From: an uncultured Tateyamaria sp.
Lineage (GTDB): Bacteria > Pseudomonadota > Alphaproteobacteria > Rhodobacterales > Rhodobacteraceae
Reading direction: 5' to 3'
Assembly: GCF_947504105.1 (NCBI RefSeq)
Contig: NZ_CANNGP010000030.1
Coordinates: 1-54,701, forward strand
Length of the DNA stretch: 54,701 nucleotides
This document shows positions 35,470 through 44,367 of this stretch, in pieces. Numbering within the stretch: the stretch's first letter is position 1; every line of letters starts with the position of its first letter. The translations under genes and the position numbers were made by a program. The notes under the pieces were generated by a model, which saw only the letters and a program-made list of their open reading frames with translations, was not told the DNA's origin and searched no databases.

Positions 35470-37125
35470 ATGGCTGCCTATCAATATGTCTACCACATGT
35501 CGGGTGTTTCCAAGACGTACCCCGGGGGCAAGAAGTGCTTTGAGAATATCCACCTGAACTTCCTGCCAGGCGTGAAGATCGGTGTCGTGGGCGTGAACGG
35601 TGCCGGTAAGTCCACGCTGATGAAGATCATGGCGGGCATGGACAAGGATTTCACCGGCGAGGCGTGGGCCGCCGAGGGCGCCAAGGTCGGCTACCTGCCA
35701 CAAGAGCCGCAGCTGGATCCGGCCCTGTCCGTGCGCGAGAACGTGATGCTGGGCGTGGCCGAGAAGAAGGCCGTTCTGGACCGCTACAACGAGCTGGCCA
35801 TGAACTACTCGGACGAGACGGCGGACGAGATGGCCGCCCTGCAGGACCAGATCGATGCAGAGAACTTGTGGGATCTGGACAGCCAGATTGACGTGTCGCT
35901 GGAGGCCCTGCGTTGCCCACCCGACGATGCCGATGTAACCACCCTGTCGGGCGGTGAAGCCCGCCGCGTCGCGCTGTGCAAGCTGCTGCTGGAAGCGCCC
36001 GAAATGCTGCTGCTTGATGAGCCGACCAACCACCTTGATGCCGAAACCATCGCGTGGCTGCAACAGCACCTGATCGACTACAAGGGCACGATCCTGATCG
36101 TGACCCACGACCGTTACTTCCTCGATGACATCACCGGGTGGATCCTGGAACTCGACCGCGGGCGCGGCATCCCCTACGAGGGCAACTATTCCGCATGGTT
36201 GGAACAGAAGGCCAAGCGGCTTCAGCAGGAAGCCCGCGAGGACAAGAGCCGCCAGAAAACGCTGGAGCGTGAACTGGAATGGATGCGGCAGGGCGCCAAG
36301 GCGCGGCAGGCCAAGTCCAAGGCCCGGATCAACGCCTATAACGAGATGGCTGATCAGTCCGAGCGCGAGAAGCTGACGCGCGCGCAGATCGTGATCCCGA
36401 ACGGGCAGCGCCTTGGATCGAAAGTGATCGATGTGCAGGGCCTGTCCAAGCACATGGGTGACAAGCTGTTGGTCGAAGGGCTGGACTTCAGCCTGCCCCC
36501 GGGTGCCATTGTCGGCGTTATCGGCCCCAACGGTGCGGGCAAGTCGACCCTGTTCAAGATGCTGACGGGGCAGGAAACGCCTGATGCTGGGACGATCGAA
36601 TTGGGCGACACGGTGCAACTGTCCTATGTCGACCAGTCGCGCGATGATCTGGCGGCGAATGACACGGTGTGGGAAGCCATCTCTGGCGGGGCCGAGGTGA
36701 TCGAACTGGGTGACGCGCAGGTGAATAGCCGCGCCTATTGTTCGTCCTTCAACTTCAAGGGCGGCGACCAGCAAAAGAAGGTGTCGCTGCTGTCCGGCGG
36801 TGAGCGCAACCGCGTGCACATGGCACGGCTGTTGAAAGAGGGTGGCAACGTCCTGCTGCTCGACGAACCGACCAACGATCTGGACGTCGAGACGTTGCGC
36901 GCCTTAGAAGACGCGCTTGTTGATTTCGCCGGGTGCGCTGTCGTGATCTCGCACGACCGCTTCTTCCTCGACCGGATTTGCACGCACATCCTTGCCTTCG
37001 AAGGGGATGCGCATGTGGAGTGGTTCGAGGGGAACTTTGAGGACTACGAAGAAGACAAGAAGCGCCGACTGGGGCCAGATGCCCTTGAACCCAAACGACT
37101 GAAACACAAAAAGTTTGTCCGCTAA
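35470..37125 (+). CDS. ettA: energy-dependent translational throttle protein EttA (ABC-F)
   Basis: A 551-residue ABC-F protein with two nucleotide-binding domains and no membrane part. Walker A motifs are GVNGAGKST and GPNGAGKST, signatures LSGGEARR and LSGGERNR, and Walker B regions LLLDEPTNHLD and LLLDEPTNDLD. The linker between them is rich in Arg/Lys with an RELEWMRQGAKARQAK arm for the ribosome E site, as in EttA. It gates the first peptide bond depending on ATP/ADP. The C terminus LEPKRLKHKKFVR is family-like, but its codons are more A-ending than the rest of the gene (see the duplicate at 37232). The ribosome site GGGAGGATGCC precedes the ATG. Confidence 0.95.
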   Translation: MAAYQYVYHMSGVSKTYPGGKKCFENIHLNFLPGVKIGVVGVNGAGKSTLMKIMAGMDKDFTGEAWAAEGAKVGYLPQEPQLDPALSVRENVMLGVAEKKAVLDRYNELAMNYSDETADEMAALQDQIDAENLWDLDSQIDVSLEALRCPPDDADVTTLSGGEARRVALCKLLLEAPEMLLLDEPTNHLDAETIAWLQQHLIDYKGTILIVTHDRYFLDDITGWILELDRGRGIPYEGNYSAWLEQKAKRLQQEAREDKSRQKTLERELEWMRQGAKARQAKSKARINAYNEMADQSEREKLTRAQIVIPNGQRLGSKVIDVQGLSKHMGDKLLVEGLDFSLPPGAIVGVIGPNGAGKSTLFKMLTGQETPDAGTIELGDTVQLSYVDQSRDDLAANDTVWEAISGGAEVIELGDAQVNSRAYCSSFNFKGGDQQKKVSLLSGGERNRVHMARLLKEGGNVLLLDEPTNDLDVETLRALEDALVDFAGCAVVISHDRFFLDRICTHILAFEGDAHVEWFEGNFEDYEEDKKRRLGPDALEPKRLKHKKFVR

Positions 37126-37140
37126 GCGGACAAACTTTTT
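37108..37140 (+). terminator. 33-nt palindrome spanning the ettA stop codon
   Basis: A perfect 16-bp inverted repeat with a single central base covers the final codons and TAA of ettA, from AAAAAGTTTGTCCGCT to AGCGGACAAACTTTTT. With its A/T-rich ends it can act as a bidirectional intrinsic terminator. A further 13-bp perfect inverted match (37083-37095 with 37150-37162) extends the hairpin on both sides. Confidence 0.85.
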
Positions 37141-37273
37141 GGGTTTACATTTGGGTTCAAGGTGTGCGCGAAAGGGTGTTTGCGTAGCAAACGCGCGTAA
37201 CGGCACCCGGTGGCAGTTGGGTTGACCCTCGTTGGAGCCGAAGCGGTTGAAGCACAAGAAATTCGTCCGCTAG
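37126..37273 (+). other. ettA 3'-end duplicate and intervening sequence
   Basis: At 37232-37273 the sequence encodes LEPKRLKHKKFVR and a TAG, exactly the last 13 residues of EttA plus a stop, but with a different synonymous codon at almost every position. It follows a TGA and a short PS in the same frame, so it is not translated as part of EttA. The roughly 105 bases between the two copies hold the distal arm of the large hairpin and a further GTTTGC/GCAAAC hairpin at 37178-37192. No gene is seen. Confidence 0.8.
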
Positions 37274-37398
37274 GCGCATTTCGGGCTGCGCACGCTTTCA
37301 GGTCCCATCCTGCACACGCGCAACGCGGATAAACATGTGCGGCCGCTTCAGGACCTATAGAAACCGTGCCGTACGTTGCGAGGGGGCTGCCCCTTGCG

Positions 37399-38430
37399 TC
37401 ACACGTTCTTCTTCAGCAAGGCAACGGCTTGATCGAATGCGCGCCGTGCGGCGGGGACATGTCCGCCGATATTGATGAAGATATGGACAAGGTCTTCAAA
37501 AAGGTGAAGCTCGGTCTTCACACCTGCGGCTTCGAGCTTTTGGGCGTAGGCCAAGCCTTCGTCTCTGAGCGGATCGAAACCGGCAACCAGCACACCCGCG
37601 GGGCATACACCTGACGCATCGCCCAGGAGTGGTGAAGCCAAAGGGTCCAGTGCCTGTTCCGGGGTCTGGAGGTAGTGGTCAGTATACCACTCCATCTTGG
37701 GTTTTTCGAGGTAGTAGCCCAGCTCAAACAGCTTGTAAGACCGCGATTGTTTGCTCAGGTCCAGCCATGGCACCCACATCAACTGGTACTTGGGCGATAC
37801 CTCTGCATCGCGGCGCTGCTGCGCGATGACGGCAGCGACATTGCCACCCGCGCTGTCGCCCCCGACGGCAATGCGTTCGGGATCAAACCCAAGAGCGCCT
37901 GCTTGCTGCGCGACGGCATCAAAGGCAGCAAGGCAGTCATTGATGCCAACGGGGAATTTGAACTCGGGTGCCAGTCGGTAGTCCACGGCCACTATCGCCA
38001 TGTTCACCTCGTAGGCCAATTGACGACAGATATCGCGATGCGAGTTGAGTGAGCCGCCGACGTGACCACCGCCGTGATAGAACATCAGCACGGGTGCATC
38101 TGTCTCTGGCAACGCCTTGGGCCGGTGGATTTCGCAGGGAATTGGGCCGTTTGGGCCGTCGAAACGCTGCTGGACGATTGTGACATCCGGGTGTGGTGGA
38201 TGGGTCAACCAATCCCCCTGAACGTCAAAGCCTTCGCGCGTGCTTTCGACCGTGCCGATCTTGCCCGGCGGATCGGTGAAGTGCTTGACCATCATCTGGA
38301 TCAGCGGATCAAGCCGCTGGCCGTCAATTTCAATCGGCTTGCCGCCCAGCAAGCGCACGATCGGCGCCGGAAGGCGGCAACACTTTTGGGCGGCGTATTT
38401 CAGTACTGCGTTCTTCACCTGGAACTCCAT
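37399..38430 (-). CDS. alpha/beta hydrolase, HSL-family esterase
   Basis: A 343-residue esterase of the hormone-sensitive-lipase family. The oxyanion-hole motif HGGG is at residues 119-122 and the nucleophile elbow GDSAGG at 191-196 with Ser193. A DPLRDEG loop and the His in HIFINIGGH complete the triad. HSL enzymes hydrolyse short- to medium-chain esters and lactones. It is the last gene of the monooxygenase-SDR-esterase operon and would cleave an ester produced by Baeyer-Villiger-type oxidation. Confidence 0.9.
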   Translation of the reverse strand: MEFQVKNAVLKYAAQKCCRLPAPIVRLLGGKPIEIDGQRLDPLIQMMVKHFTDPPGKIGTVESTREGFDVQGDWLTHPPHPDVTIVQQRFDGPNGPIPCEIHRPKALPETDAPVLMFYHGGGHVGGSLNSHRDICRQLAYEVNMAIVAVDYRLAPEFKFPVGINDCLAAFDAVAQQAGALGFDPERIAVGGDSAGGNVAAVIAQQRRDAEVSPKYQLMWVPWLDLSKQSRSYKLFELGYYLEKPKMEWYTDHYLQTPEQALDPLASPLLGDASGVCPAGVLVAGFDPLRDEGLAYAQKLEAAGVKTELHLFEDLVHIFINIGGHVPAARRAFDQAVALLKKNV

Positions 38431-38475
38431 GGCAAGACCGGACTACATTTCGGTCGTTCTACGTTGCGCGGGGTC

Positions 38476-39294
38476 TCAAGAGGATCGGAGGGCCTTGAGG
38501 TAATCCTGCTTCTTTTTCTCACCTTGCTTTTCAAGGTAACCGATAACCGGCTTGAACAGCTTGGGGAACATCATCATCAACGATGCCATGAAGCCATCGG
38601 GCTTTGGCAACCAGGTTTCAAGCCGCCCCTTCTTCATCGCCTTGACCACATGGTCCGCGACCTGGTCGGGCGTCAGCGGCTTTGCATTGCCGACGAAATT
38701 CAGGGGTGATCCATCCGGGCTTGCCATCTCGGCTGCGAGCATCGGGGTGTCGATGGCACTGGGGAACAGGCCGCCAACCCCGACCCCATGGGGCTCGAGT
38801 TCAAGCGCTAGCGCAGCCTTGAAACCGCGCAAACCGAATTTCGATCCACAATAGGATGCGCTGTTCTTCATCGGCCCGATGGCGGCCAGCGACATGATGG
38901 AGAAGATATATCCTTTCTTCCGCGCGATCATTGCCCGTGCGGCAGCAGCACACAGTACCATTGGCGCCGTCAGGTTGATGTCGACATGCGCCCGCATCAG
39001 GTCATTGGGCAGTGATCCGACTGGCCCTGGTACAATGATTCCGGCGTTGTTGATCAGCAGATCAATCGGCGACTTGGGGTTTTCGAGGCGATCACAAAGC
39101 TGCTTGAGGCCCACTTCGCTGCGCAGGTCTGCGACAAGAAGCTCGGCTGGCTGGGGCAGGGCGTCTGACACCTTTTCAAGGGTGTCCCCATCACGGTCAG
39201 TCAGTACCAGAGTGTAGCCTTCGCGCGACAGCCGTTTCGCCAGCGCCTCGCCCACACCGCCCGCGGCACCGGTGATCAATGCGCGTCCCATCAT
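38476..39294 (-). CDS. short-chain dehydrogenase/reductase (SDR)
   Basis: A 272-residue classical SDR. The cofactor motif TGAAGGVG is at residues 8-15, NNAG in LLINNAGIIVPGPV, and the catalytic pair in SYCGSK (Tyr/Lys) with a Ser upstream in SIMSLAAIG. It interconverts alcohols and ketones with NAD(P)H. The extended C terminus (about residues 230-272, MMMFPKLFKPVIGYLEKQG) is hydrophobic and basic. The start codon overlaps the monooxygenase stop by 4 bases (ATGA). With the esterase downstream it forms one operon. Confidence 0.9.
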   Translation of the reverse strand: MMGRALITGAAGGVGEALAKRLSREGYTLVLTDRDGDTLEKVSDALPQPAELLVADLRSEVGLKQLCDRLENPKSPIDLLINNAGIIVPGPVGSLPNDLMRAHVDINLTAPMVLCAAAARAMIARKKGYIFSIMSLAAIGPMKNSASYCGSKFGLRGFKAALALELEPHGVGVGGLFPSAIDTPMLAAEMASPDGSPLNFVGNAKPLTPDQVADHVVKAMKKGRLETWLPKPDGFMASLMMMFPKLFKPVIGYLEKQGEKKKQDYLKALRSS

Positions 39295-40664
39295 GCGGCC
39301 TCCAGCGTCATTCGCGTGTCGGATGATTGCTTGGCCTTGTTAAAGTAACCCGCTTCGGGTTCATGCCAGCCCATGTGTTTGCGCAGGTTCCTGAACTCCC
39401 GCTTCAATGCATCGATGTTTGCATATGTGGCATGGCGGTCGCTTGCGACGTAGCGGATACCGCCGCTCAGATCCGGGACGTGGGACTGCATCCGCGCGCG
39501 CAGCTTGGCCCATGTAACCGCATCGTCCCGCTGCGCTAAAATCGTGCGCCCGATCAGATCTGCCATCCCGTCAAAGAGCTTGTAGATACCGCCATTCGTT
39601 TCCGTGAATCCAAGCCCAAAAAGCTGGCTGTTGGCGCGTGAGAACATGTGCAGGTAATTGTCGGGCCGGTTGCCTTTCCAACTGAACAGGCTGGGATCGA
39701 CATAAGGCACTTTCCATTCGTAGCCGGTGGCACAGATGACCACGTCGACCTCTTCTCGGGATCCGCCCTTGAACACCACATGCTTGCCCTCAAGCCGCTC
39801 GACATCGCCCTTGGCAAGAATGTCCCCGTGCCCAAGATAGTGGAGCAGTTGCGAGTTCACGATGGGATGGCTTTCAAGCACGCGGTGGTCGGGCTTGGGC
39901 AACCCAAGCCGAGTGAGATCCCCGTTCAGGACCTTCAGGATGCCGCTGAAGATGCGCTGGGACAACCAAAGTGGCAAGTTTGGTCCTGAATCGGCAAAAA
40001 CATCCGCGGGCTTGCCCATGATGTGTTTCGGCACAAAGTGGTATCCACGCCGGACAGAGATGAACGTCTTGTTGCCGCTCACGGCTGCATCGCAGGCGAT
40101 GTCGCAGCCCGAATTGCCTGCCCCCACGATCAGCACGTTCTTGTCGCGAAATTCGTCCATGTGGCGGAAGGAATTGGCGTGGCGGACTTCCCCGTTGAAG
40201 TGCCCGGCCTCGAGTGCCCAACCCGGGAGCTGGGGATGCCAGGTCGTCCCCGAGACACAGATCAGCCAACGATACGTGCGGCTTTGTCCACTGGACAGTG
40301 TCACCGTCCAGGCATCGTCATCGAACGACGTCTCGGTCACTTCGGTGTTGAAGCTGATGTGAGGATAGAGATCATACTCACGCGCAAACGACTTCATATA
40401 GTCAAAGATCTGACGGTTCGACGGATAGTCCGGGTAGTGATCCGGCATCGGGAAATCTGAGAAGTACGAGTGCGTCTTGGACGAGATGAAATGCGCAGAA
40501 TCGTACATCGGCGTGCCCGGGTTCTCCAGATCCCAGACGCCGCCGACCTCACTGTGTCGTTCAAATATGTCAAACGCGATACCCAGATTTTTGAAAGCCC
40601 GCGCCAGCGCAAGGCCCCCCGGGCCAGCTCCGACAATGCATGCACGGTTGACAGTGTCTGTCAT
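39291..40664 (-). CDS. flavin-containing monooxygenase
   Basis: A 457-residue FMO. The FAD-binding GAGPGG is at residues 12-17, the FMO fingerprint FNGEVRHANSF (FxGxxxHxxxF) is in the middle and the NADPH-binding GAGNSG follows shortly after. The ICATGY motif near residue 310 is typical. The family adds one oxygen to N, S or ketone substrates; the HxxxF ending points to an FMO, while genuine Baeyer-Villiger enzymes usually end in W. It is the first gene of the operon and reads away from the tetR gene across a shared promoter. Confidence 0.9.
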   Translation of the reverse strand: MTDTVNRACIVGAGPGGLALARAFKNLGIAFDIFERHSEVGGVWDLENPGTPMYDSAHFISSKTHSYFSDFPMPDHYPDYPSNRQIFDYMKSFAREYDLYPHISFNTEVTETSFDDDAWTVTLSSGQSRTYRWLICVSGTTWHPQLPGWALEAGHFNGEVRHANSFRHMDEFRDKNVLIVGAGNSGCDIACDAAVSGNKTFISVRRGYHFVPKHIMGKPADVFADSGPNLPLWLSQRIFSGILKVLNGDLTRLGLPKPDHRVLESHPIVNSQLLHYLGHGDILAKGDVERLEGKHVVFKGGSREEVDVVICATGYEWKVPYVDPSLFSWKGNRPDNYLHMFSRANSQLFGLGFTETNGGIYKLFDGMADLIGRTILAQRDDAVTWAKLRARMQSHVPDLSGGIRYVASDRHATYANIDALKREFRNLRKHMGWHEPEAGYFNKAKQSSDTRMTLEAA

Positions 40665-40702
40665 GATCTTTCCTCTTAAATATGAGTATCTGTCATGTTT
40701 GT

Positions 40703-40725
40703 AATATGTGAGACTTTCTCATATT
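40703..40725. promoter_or_regulatory. inverted repeat in the divergent tetR/FMO promoter
   Basis: AATATGTGAGA-CTT-TCTCATATT is a near-perfect inverted repeat in the 99-base gap between the two divergent starts; a TGAGA/TCTCA core is perfect. Half-sites of AATATGAG type occur again at about 40679. This is the likely TetR operator that controls both genes. Confidence 0.65.
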
Positions 40726-40763
40726 AGTCAATCATTGGGATTTTTGGCAGGATGCTCATCGTC

Positions 40764-41393
40764 ATGGAAACGTCGATCAAAATACGGAAAACGCCCGTGC
40801 AGGCCCGCAGCAAAGCGCGGGTCGAGCAGATCCTCAAAGCAGCCGAAGAGATGATCTCGGATCACGGAAGCGATGGTTTGAAAATGAGTGCTGTTGCGAA
40901 GCGCGCGGATGTACCAATCGGAACCGTCTACCAGTTTTTTCCGAACAAAAGCGCGCTGATACAAACTTTGGCGACTTCGGTCATGTCTGATATCAGGGAC
41001 AGTATCGATGCCGACTTTATCGGTGTTTCAAGTCTCGCGGATGCCGCGGACCGGATCGAAATATCCTTGCGTGCTTACCAACAATTTCTCAAATCCAATC
41101 CAACTGTGCGGGACATACTTTGTTCGACGCAGGGGGACAAAAAACTGCAGCAGCTTGATCTGGATGACAGCCGCAAAAACGGTGAAACGCTCCTTCGTCA
41201 CCTCAAACCCCTGGTCGACGATTCGCAGCACGATCAGCTTGCAACAATGTGTTTCATGAATACGCATTTGACCGGTGCGCTGGTTCGGATGACGGTCGAA
41301 TTGGACGATGACGAGGCTGAAAGCCTGATGAATATGTTCATCACCAACTTGCGGACCGATATCACCAACTTCACCGGCCGCGCCGAGCCATAA
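40764..41393 (+). CDS. TetR-family transcriptional regulator
   Basis: A 209-residue TetR-type repressor. The N-terminal helix-turn-helix is at about residues 14-55 (VEQILKAAEEMISDHGSDGLKMSAVAKRADVPIGTVYQFFPNK-like order). The C-terminal helical ligand domain (residues 70-209) has no close family name. The start at ATG 40764 is preferred over the one four codons upstream. It is divergent from the monooxygenase operon and probably represses it until a substrate-derived ligand binds. Confidence 0.92.
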   Translation: METSIKIRKTPVQARSKARVEQILKAAEEMISDHGSDGLKMSAVAKRADVPIGTVYQFFPNKSALIQTLATSVMSDIRDSIDADFIGVSSLADAADRIEISLRAYQQFLKSNPTVRDILCSTQGDKKLQQLDLDDSRKNGETLLRHLKPLVDDSQHDQLATMCFMNTHLTGALVRMTVELDDDEAESLMNMFITNLRTDITNFTGRAEP

Positions 41394-41443
41394 ACACCCG
41401 CGCGTCGTCAGGCTGGATCGAACGGTATCGAACGCCCGGTTAC

Positions 41444-42445
41444 TCAACCATCGATCAGGGATGGTTCTGGTTTCTTCGACGCGTCGTCCAACAGATAACA
41501 CGCTGCTTCATGTCCTTTACGCTGCACCATTGGCGGCCGTGCCTTTATGCACTTCGCCATGGCATGCGGGCAGCGCGAAGCGAACAGGCAGCCCGGCGGC
41601 AAATCCATCGGACTGGGCAAGTCGCCTTCCAGCATCTGTGGCGCAATGCGGACATTTGGATCGGGCACCGGCACCGCCGACAGCAAGGCCTTTGCATAGG
41701 GGTGCTGTGGCGCACGGACGAGGTCAGCGGCAGGCGCGCGCTCCATCTGGGCACCCATGTACATGACCAGCACCTCGTCCGAGATGTGGCGGACGACGCC
41801 AAGGTCATGGGCTACGAACACAAGGGCCAGCCCCATCTCGCGCTGCAATTCCTTGAGCAGGTTCACCACCTGCGCTTGGATGGATACGTCCAGCGCTGAC
41901 ACCGGCTCATCACACAACAACACCTTGGGCTCGGCCACCAGCGCGCGCGCGATCCCGATCCGCTGGCATTGTCCCCCCGAGAATTCGTGCGGAAAGCGGT
42001 TCGCCTGAGCGGGCGGAATGCCCACCCGTTCAAGCATCGCCAGCGCGGCGGCCTTGCGGTCTGCGGCACCCATCTCGGGCCGGAAGAAAGTCAGCGGTTC
42101 AGTGACAATCTCGCGGATCGTCATGCGCGGGTTCAACGAGGCGATGGGATCCTGAAAGATCATCTGCATCGTTGCGCGCAATCGCTGCATCGAAGCGCGA
42201 TTGCCATACTCCACCTGTTCGCCATCAAGGGTCACAGTGCCGGACACCAAGGGTGCAAGCCCCGCAACAGACCGGATCAGCGTGGATTTCCCACAGCCTG
42301 ACTCACCGACGATCCCAATCGTCTTTCCCGCCTCCAGATCAAAGGAGACACCATTGACCGCGTGGACGACGCCCGCAGGCGACCAGGGCCATTTCTTGGT
42401 TTGGGCAACGCGGAATTCGACATATGCGTTCTGGACCGAGAGCAT
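41444..42445 (-). CDS. oligopeptide/dipeptide ABC transporter ATP-binding protein (OppF-like)
   Basis: A 333-residue ATPase. Walker A is GESGCGKST, the signature is FSGGQCQRIGIARAL and Walker B LLCDEPVSALD, followed by the H-loop AHDLGV. The C-terminal oligo_HPY region with CLFASRCPHAMAKC is specific to the peptide/nickel family, which carries a Cys cluster. It pairs with the ATPase at 42445-43392. The start is ATG 42445, overlapping the upstream gene's TGA by one base (TGATG). Confidence 0.93.
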   Translation of the reverse strand: MLSVQNAYVEFRVAQTKKWPWSPAGVVHAVNGVSFDLEAGKTIGIVGESGCGKSTLIRSVAGLAPLVSGTVTLDGEQVEYGNRASMQRLRATMQMIFQDPIASLNPRMTIREIVTEPLTFFRPEMGAADRKAAALAMLERVGIPPAQANRFPHEFSGGQCQRIGIARALVAEPKVLLCDEPVSALDVSIQAQVVNLLKELQREMGLALVFVAHDLGVVRHISDEVLVMYMGAQMERAPAADLVRAPQHPYAKALLSAVPVPDPNVRIAPQMLEGDLPSPMDLPPGCLFASRCPHAMAKCIKARPPMVQRKGHEAACYLLDDASKKPEPSLIDG

Positions 42446-43392
42446 CAGGTCAGCTCCTCGATGGGGCGCAGGCAGGCACGGCCGTCGCGCAGTTGAGGCA
42501 GGGTTTCGCGGCAAATGTCCACGACATCCGCGCAGCGGGGCGCGAAGGGGCACGCCACTGGAAAGCGGTGTTGGTTCGGTGGACTGCCGGGGATGGCCGT
42601 CAATGCATCCGACGGATCCTCGATATTCGGGACGGCGCGCAACAGGCCGCGGGTGTAGGGGTGACCGGGCTGATCGAACAGGGCCATGGTCTTGGCCGTC
42701 TCCATGACGCGACCGCCATAAAGGACCAGCACGTCTTCGCAGAACCCCGCAACCACCCCGAGATCGTGGGTGATGAGCACAACGGAGGTTCCAAGGTCGC
42801 TTTGCACGTCCTGCAACAGCTGCATGATCTGGGCCTGCACTGTCACGTCAAGCGCGGTTGTGGGTTCGTCGGCCAGGATCAGTTTGGGCTGGCACATCAG
42901 CGCCATGGCAATGACGATCCGCTGGCGCATCCCGCCAGAAAACTCGTGCGGATAGGCGCGCAGGCGGGCCTTGGCATCCGGAATGCGGACGGCATCCATC
43001 ACTTCAAGCGCGCGGGCGCGAGCGGCACGGCGCGACATCCCCTCATGATGCTCGACGATCTCGGTCAATTGCCGCTCGATCGTCATGTAGGGGTTTAGCG
43101 ATGACATCGGGTCCTGGAAGATGATCCCGATCTCGCGCGCGCGGATGCGGTTCATTTCACGGTTGGACGTGCCCAGCAGGTCCTGACCGTCCCACATGAT
43201 GCGCCCCTCAACCTCGGCATTCTTGGCGAGCAGGCCCATGATGGCGAGCGCGATCTGCGACTTGCCGGACCCGCTTTCGCCCACGACAGCCAGACGGCTG
43301 CCCGCATCGACGGAAAAGGAAACATCATTGACCGCATGGACCAGCCCGTCGCCGGTGCGGAAGCGGATGTGCAGGTTCTCGACACTCAGCAT
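42445..43392 (-). CDS. oligopeptide/dipeptide ABC transporter ATP-binding protein (OppD-like)
   Basis: A 315-residue ATPase: Walker A GESGSGKSQ, signature FSGGMRQRIVIAMAL, Walker B LILADEPTTALD and H-loop THDLGV. The C-terminal CPFAPRCADVVDIC segment is the oligo_HPY Cys motif. It forms a heterodimer with OppF-like ATPase for peptide import. In place of the usual Thr after Walker A Lys it has SQ, a common variation in this family. It lies 40 bases after the OppC-like gene. Confidence 0.93.
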   Translation of the reverse strand: MLSVENLHIRFRTGDGLVHAVNDVSFSVDAGSRLAVVGESGSGKSQIALAIMGLLAKNAEVEGRIMWDGQDLLGTSNREMNRIRAREIGIIFQDPMSSLNPYMTIERQLTEIVEHHEGMSRRAARARALEVMDAVRIPDAKARLRAYPHEFSGGMRQRIVIAMALMCQPKLILADEPTTALDVTVQAQIMQLLQDVQSDLGTSVVLITHDLGVVAGFCEDVLVLYGGRVMETAKTMALFDQPGHPYTRGLLRAVPNIEDPSDALTAIPGSPPNQHRFPVACPFAPRCADVVDICRETLPQLRDGRACLRPIEELT

Positions 43393-43431
43393 GGTCTGCC
43401 TCGGGCTTTTGTGGTGTTCAATTGGCTCATC

Positions 43432-44367
43432 TCAACGCTCCTTCGGATCGAGCGCGTCCCGCAGCCCGTCGCCGATATAGAACAGCGAGACCTGGGCCAG
43501 CACGAAGATTGCCGCCGGGAAGCCCAACTGCCACAGGGTGCCAAAGGTCATGGTGCTGGCCCCTTCAGACAGAAGCGCCCCCAGCGACGTATTGGGTTCC
43601 TGAATACCAACGCCAAGGAAGGACACGAGGCTTTCCATCATGATGACCTCGGGGATGACGAGCGAGGTGTAGATCACCACCACCCACAGCACGTTGGGGG
43701 CCAAGTGGCGGAAGATGATGGCAAGGTCCGACATGCCCAGCATCCGCGCGGCGTCGACAAACTCGCGGTTCTTCAGCATCATCACCTGCCCCCGCACGAT
43801 CAGCAGGCCAGCCGTCCAGTTCACGAGGATGATGACAAGGATCATCTGGCTCATCGAACGGCCAAAGAAGGCCTGCCAGACAACAAAGAAGATGATGTAG
43901 GGGATCGCCAGCCAGATCGTGTAAGCGCCCAGCACCGTACGGTCAAAACGCCCACCATAGTAGCCAGACAGTGCCCCCAGCGTGGCGCCCAGGATCACCG
44001 AGACCGGACCCGCGATGATGCCCACCAGCAGCGACGTGCGTGTGCCTTGCACAACGCGGGCATACAGGTCGCGGCCCAGCTCATCCACACCAAACCAGTG
44101 ACCGTTTTCCAGCGACGGGCCACCGTCTTGCTTGATGCGGCCCAACACGTTCCAGTCGATCTCTTCAAAGGACCAGCGGGAGAACAGGTTGCCGAAGATG
44201 GCGAACAGAACCAGGACGCTCAGCATCCCCACCGAAAACACGGCCATGCGATTGCGCAGGAACCGCCGCCCCGCATCCGCCCAGAACGAGCGGGAGGCGA
44301 CCATCTCTCCGGCGCGTTCATCGGCGAAGGTGGCGGAGTTCAGGCGACGTTTGACAGCTCCGATCAT
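43432..44367 (-). CDS. oligopeptide ABC transporter permease (OppC-like)
   Basis: A 311-residue permease with a long N-terminal cytosolic tail (RSFWADAGRRFLRNRMAVFSV) and about six membrane helices. The EAA loop DAARMLGMSDLAIIFRHLAPN is the docking site for the ATPases. It fits the OppC/DppC subfamily by its N-terminal extension. ATG 44367 overlaps the OppB-like stop by 4 bases, so the two permeases are coupled. Confidence 0.92.
   Translation of the reverse strand: MIGAVKRRLNSATFADERAGEMVASRSFWADAGRRFLRNRMAVFSVGMLSVLVLFAIFGNLFSRWSFEEIDWNVLGRIKQDGGPSLENGHWFGVDELGRDLYARVVQGTRTSLLVGIIAGPVSVILGATLGALSGYYGGRFDRTVLGAYTIWLAIPYIIFFVVWQAFFGRSMSQMILVIILVNWTAGLLIVRGQVMMLKNREFVDAARMLGMSDLAIIFRHLAPNVLWVVVIYTSLVIPEVIMMESLVSFLGVGIQEPNTSLGALLSEGASTMTFGTLWQLGFPAAIFVLAQVSLFYIGDGLRDALDPKER

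Noticed and set aside
35326-36819. 497-codon open frame antisense to ettA
   Set aside because: No ribosome site or protein family pattern, and it mirrors ettA codons.
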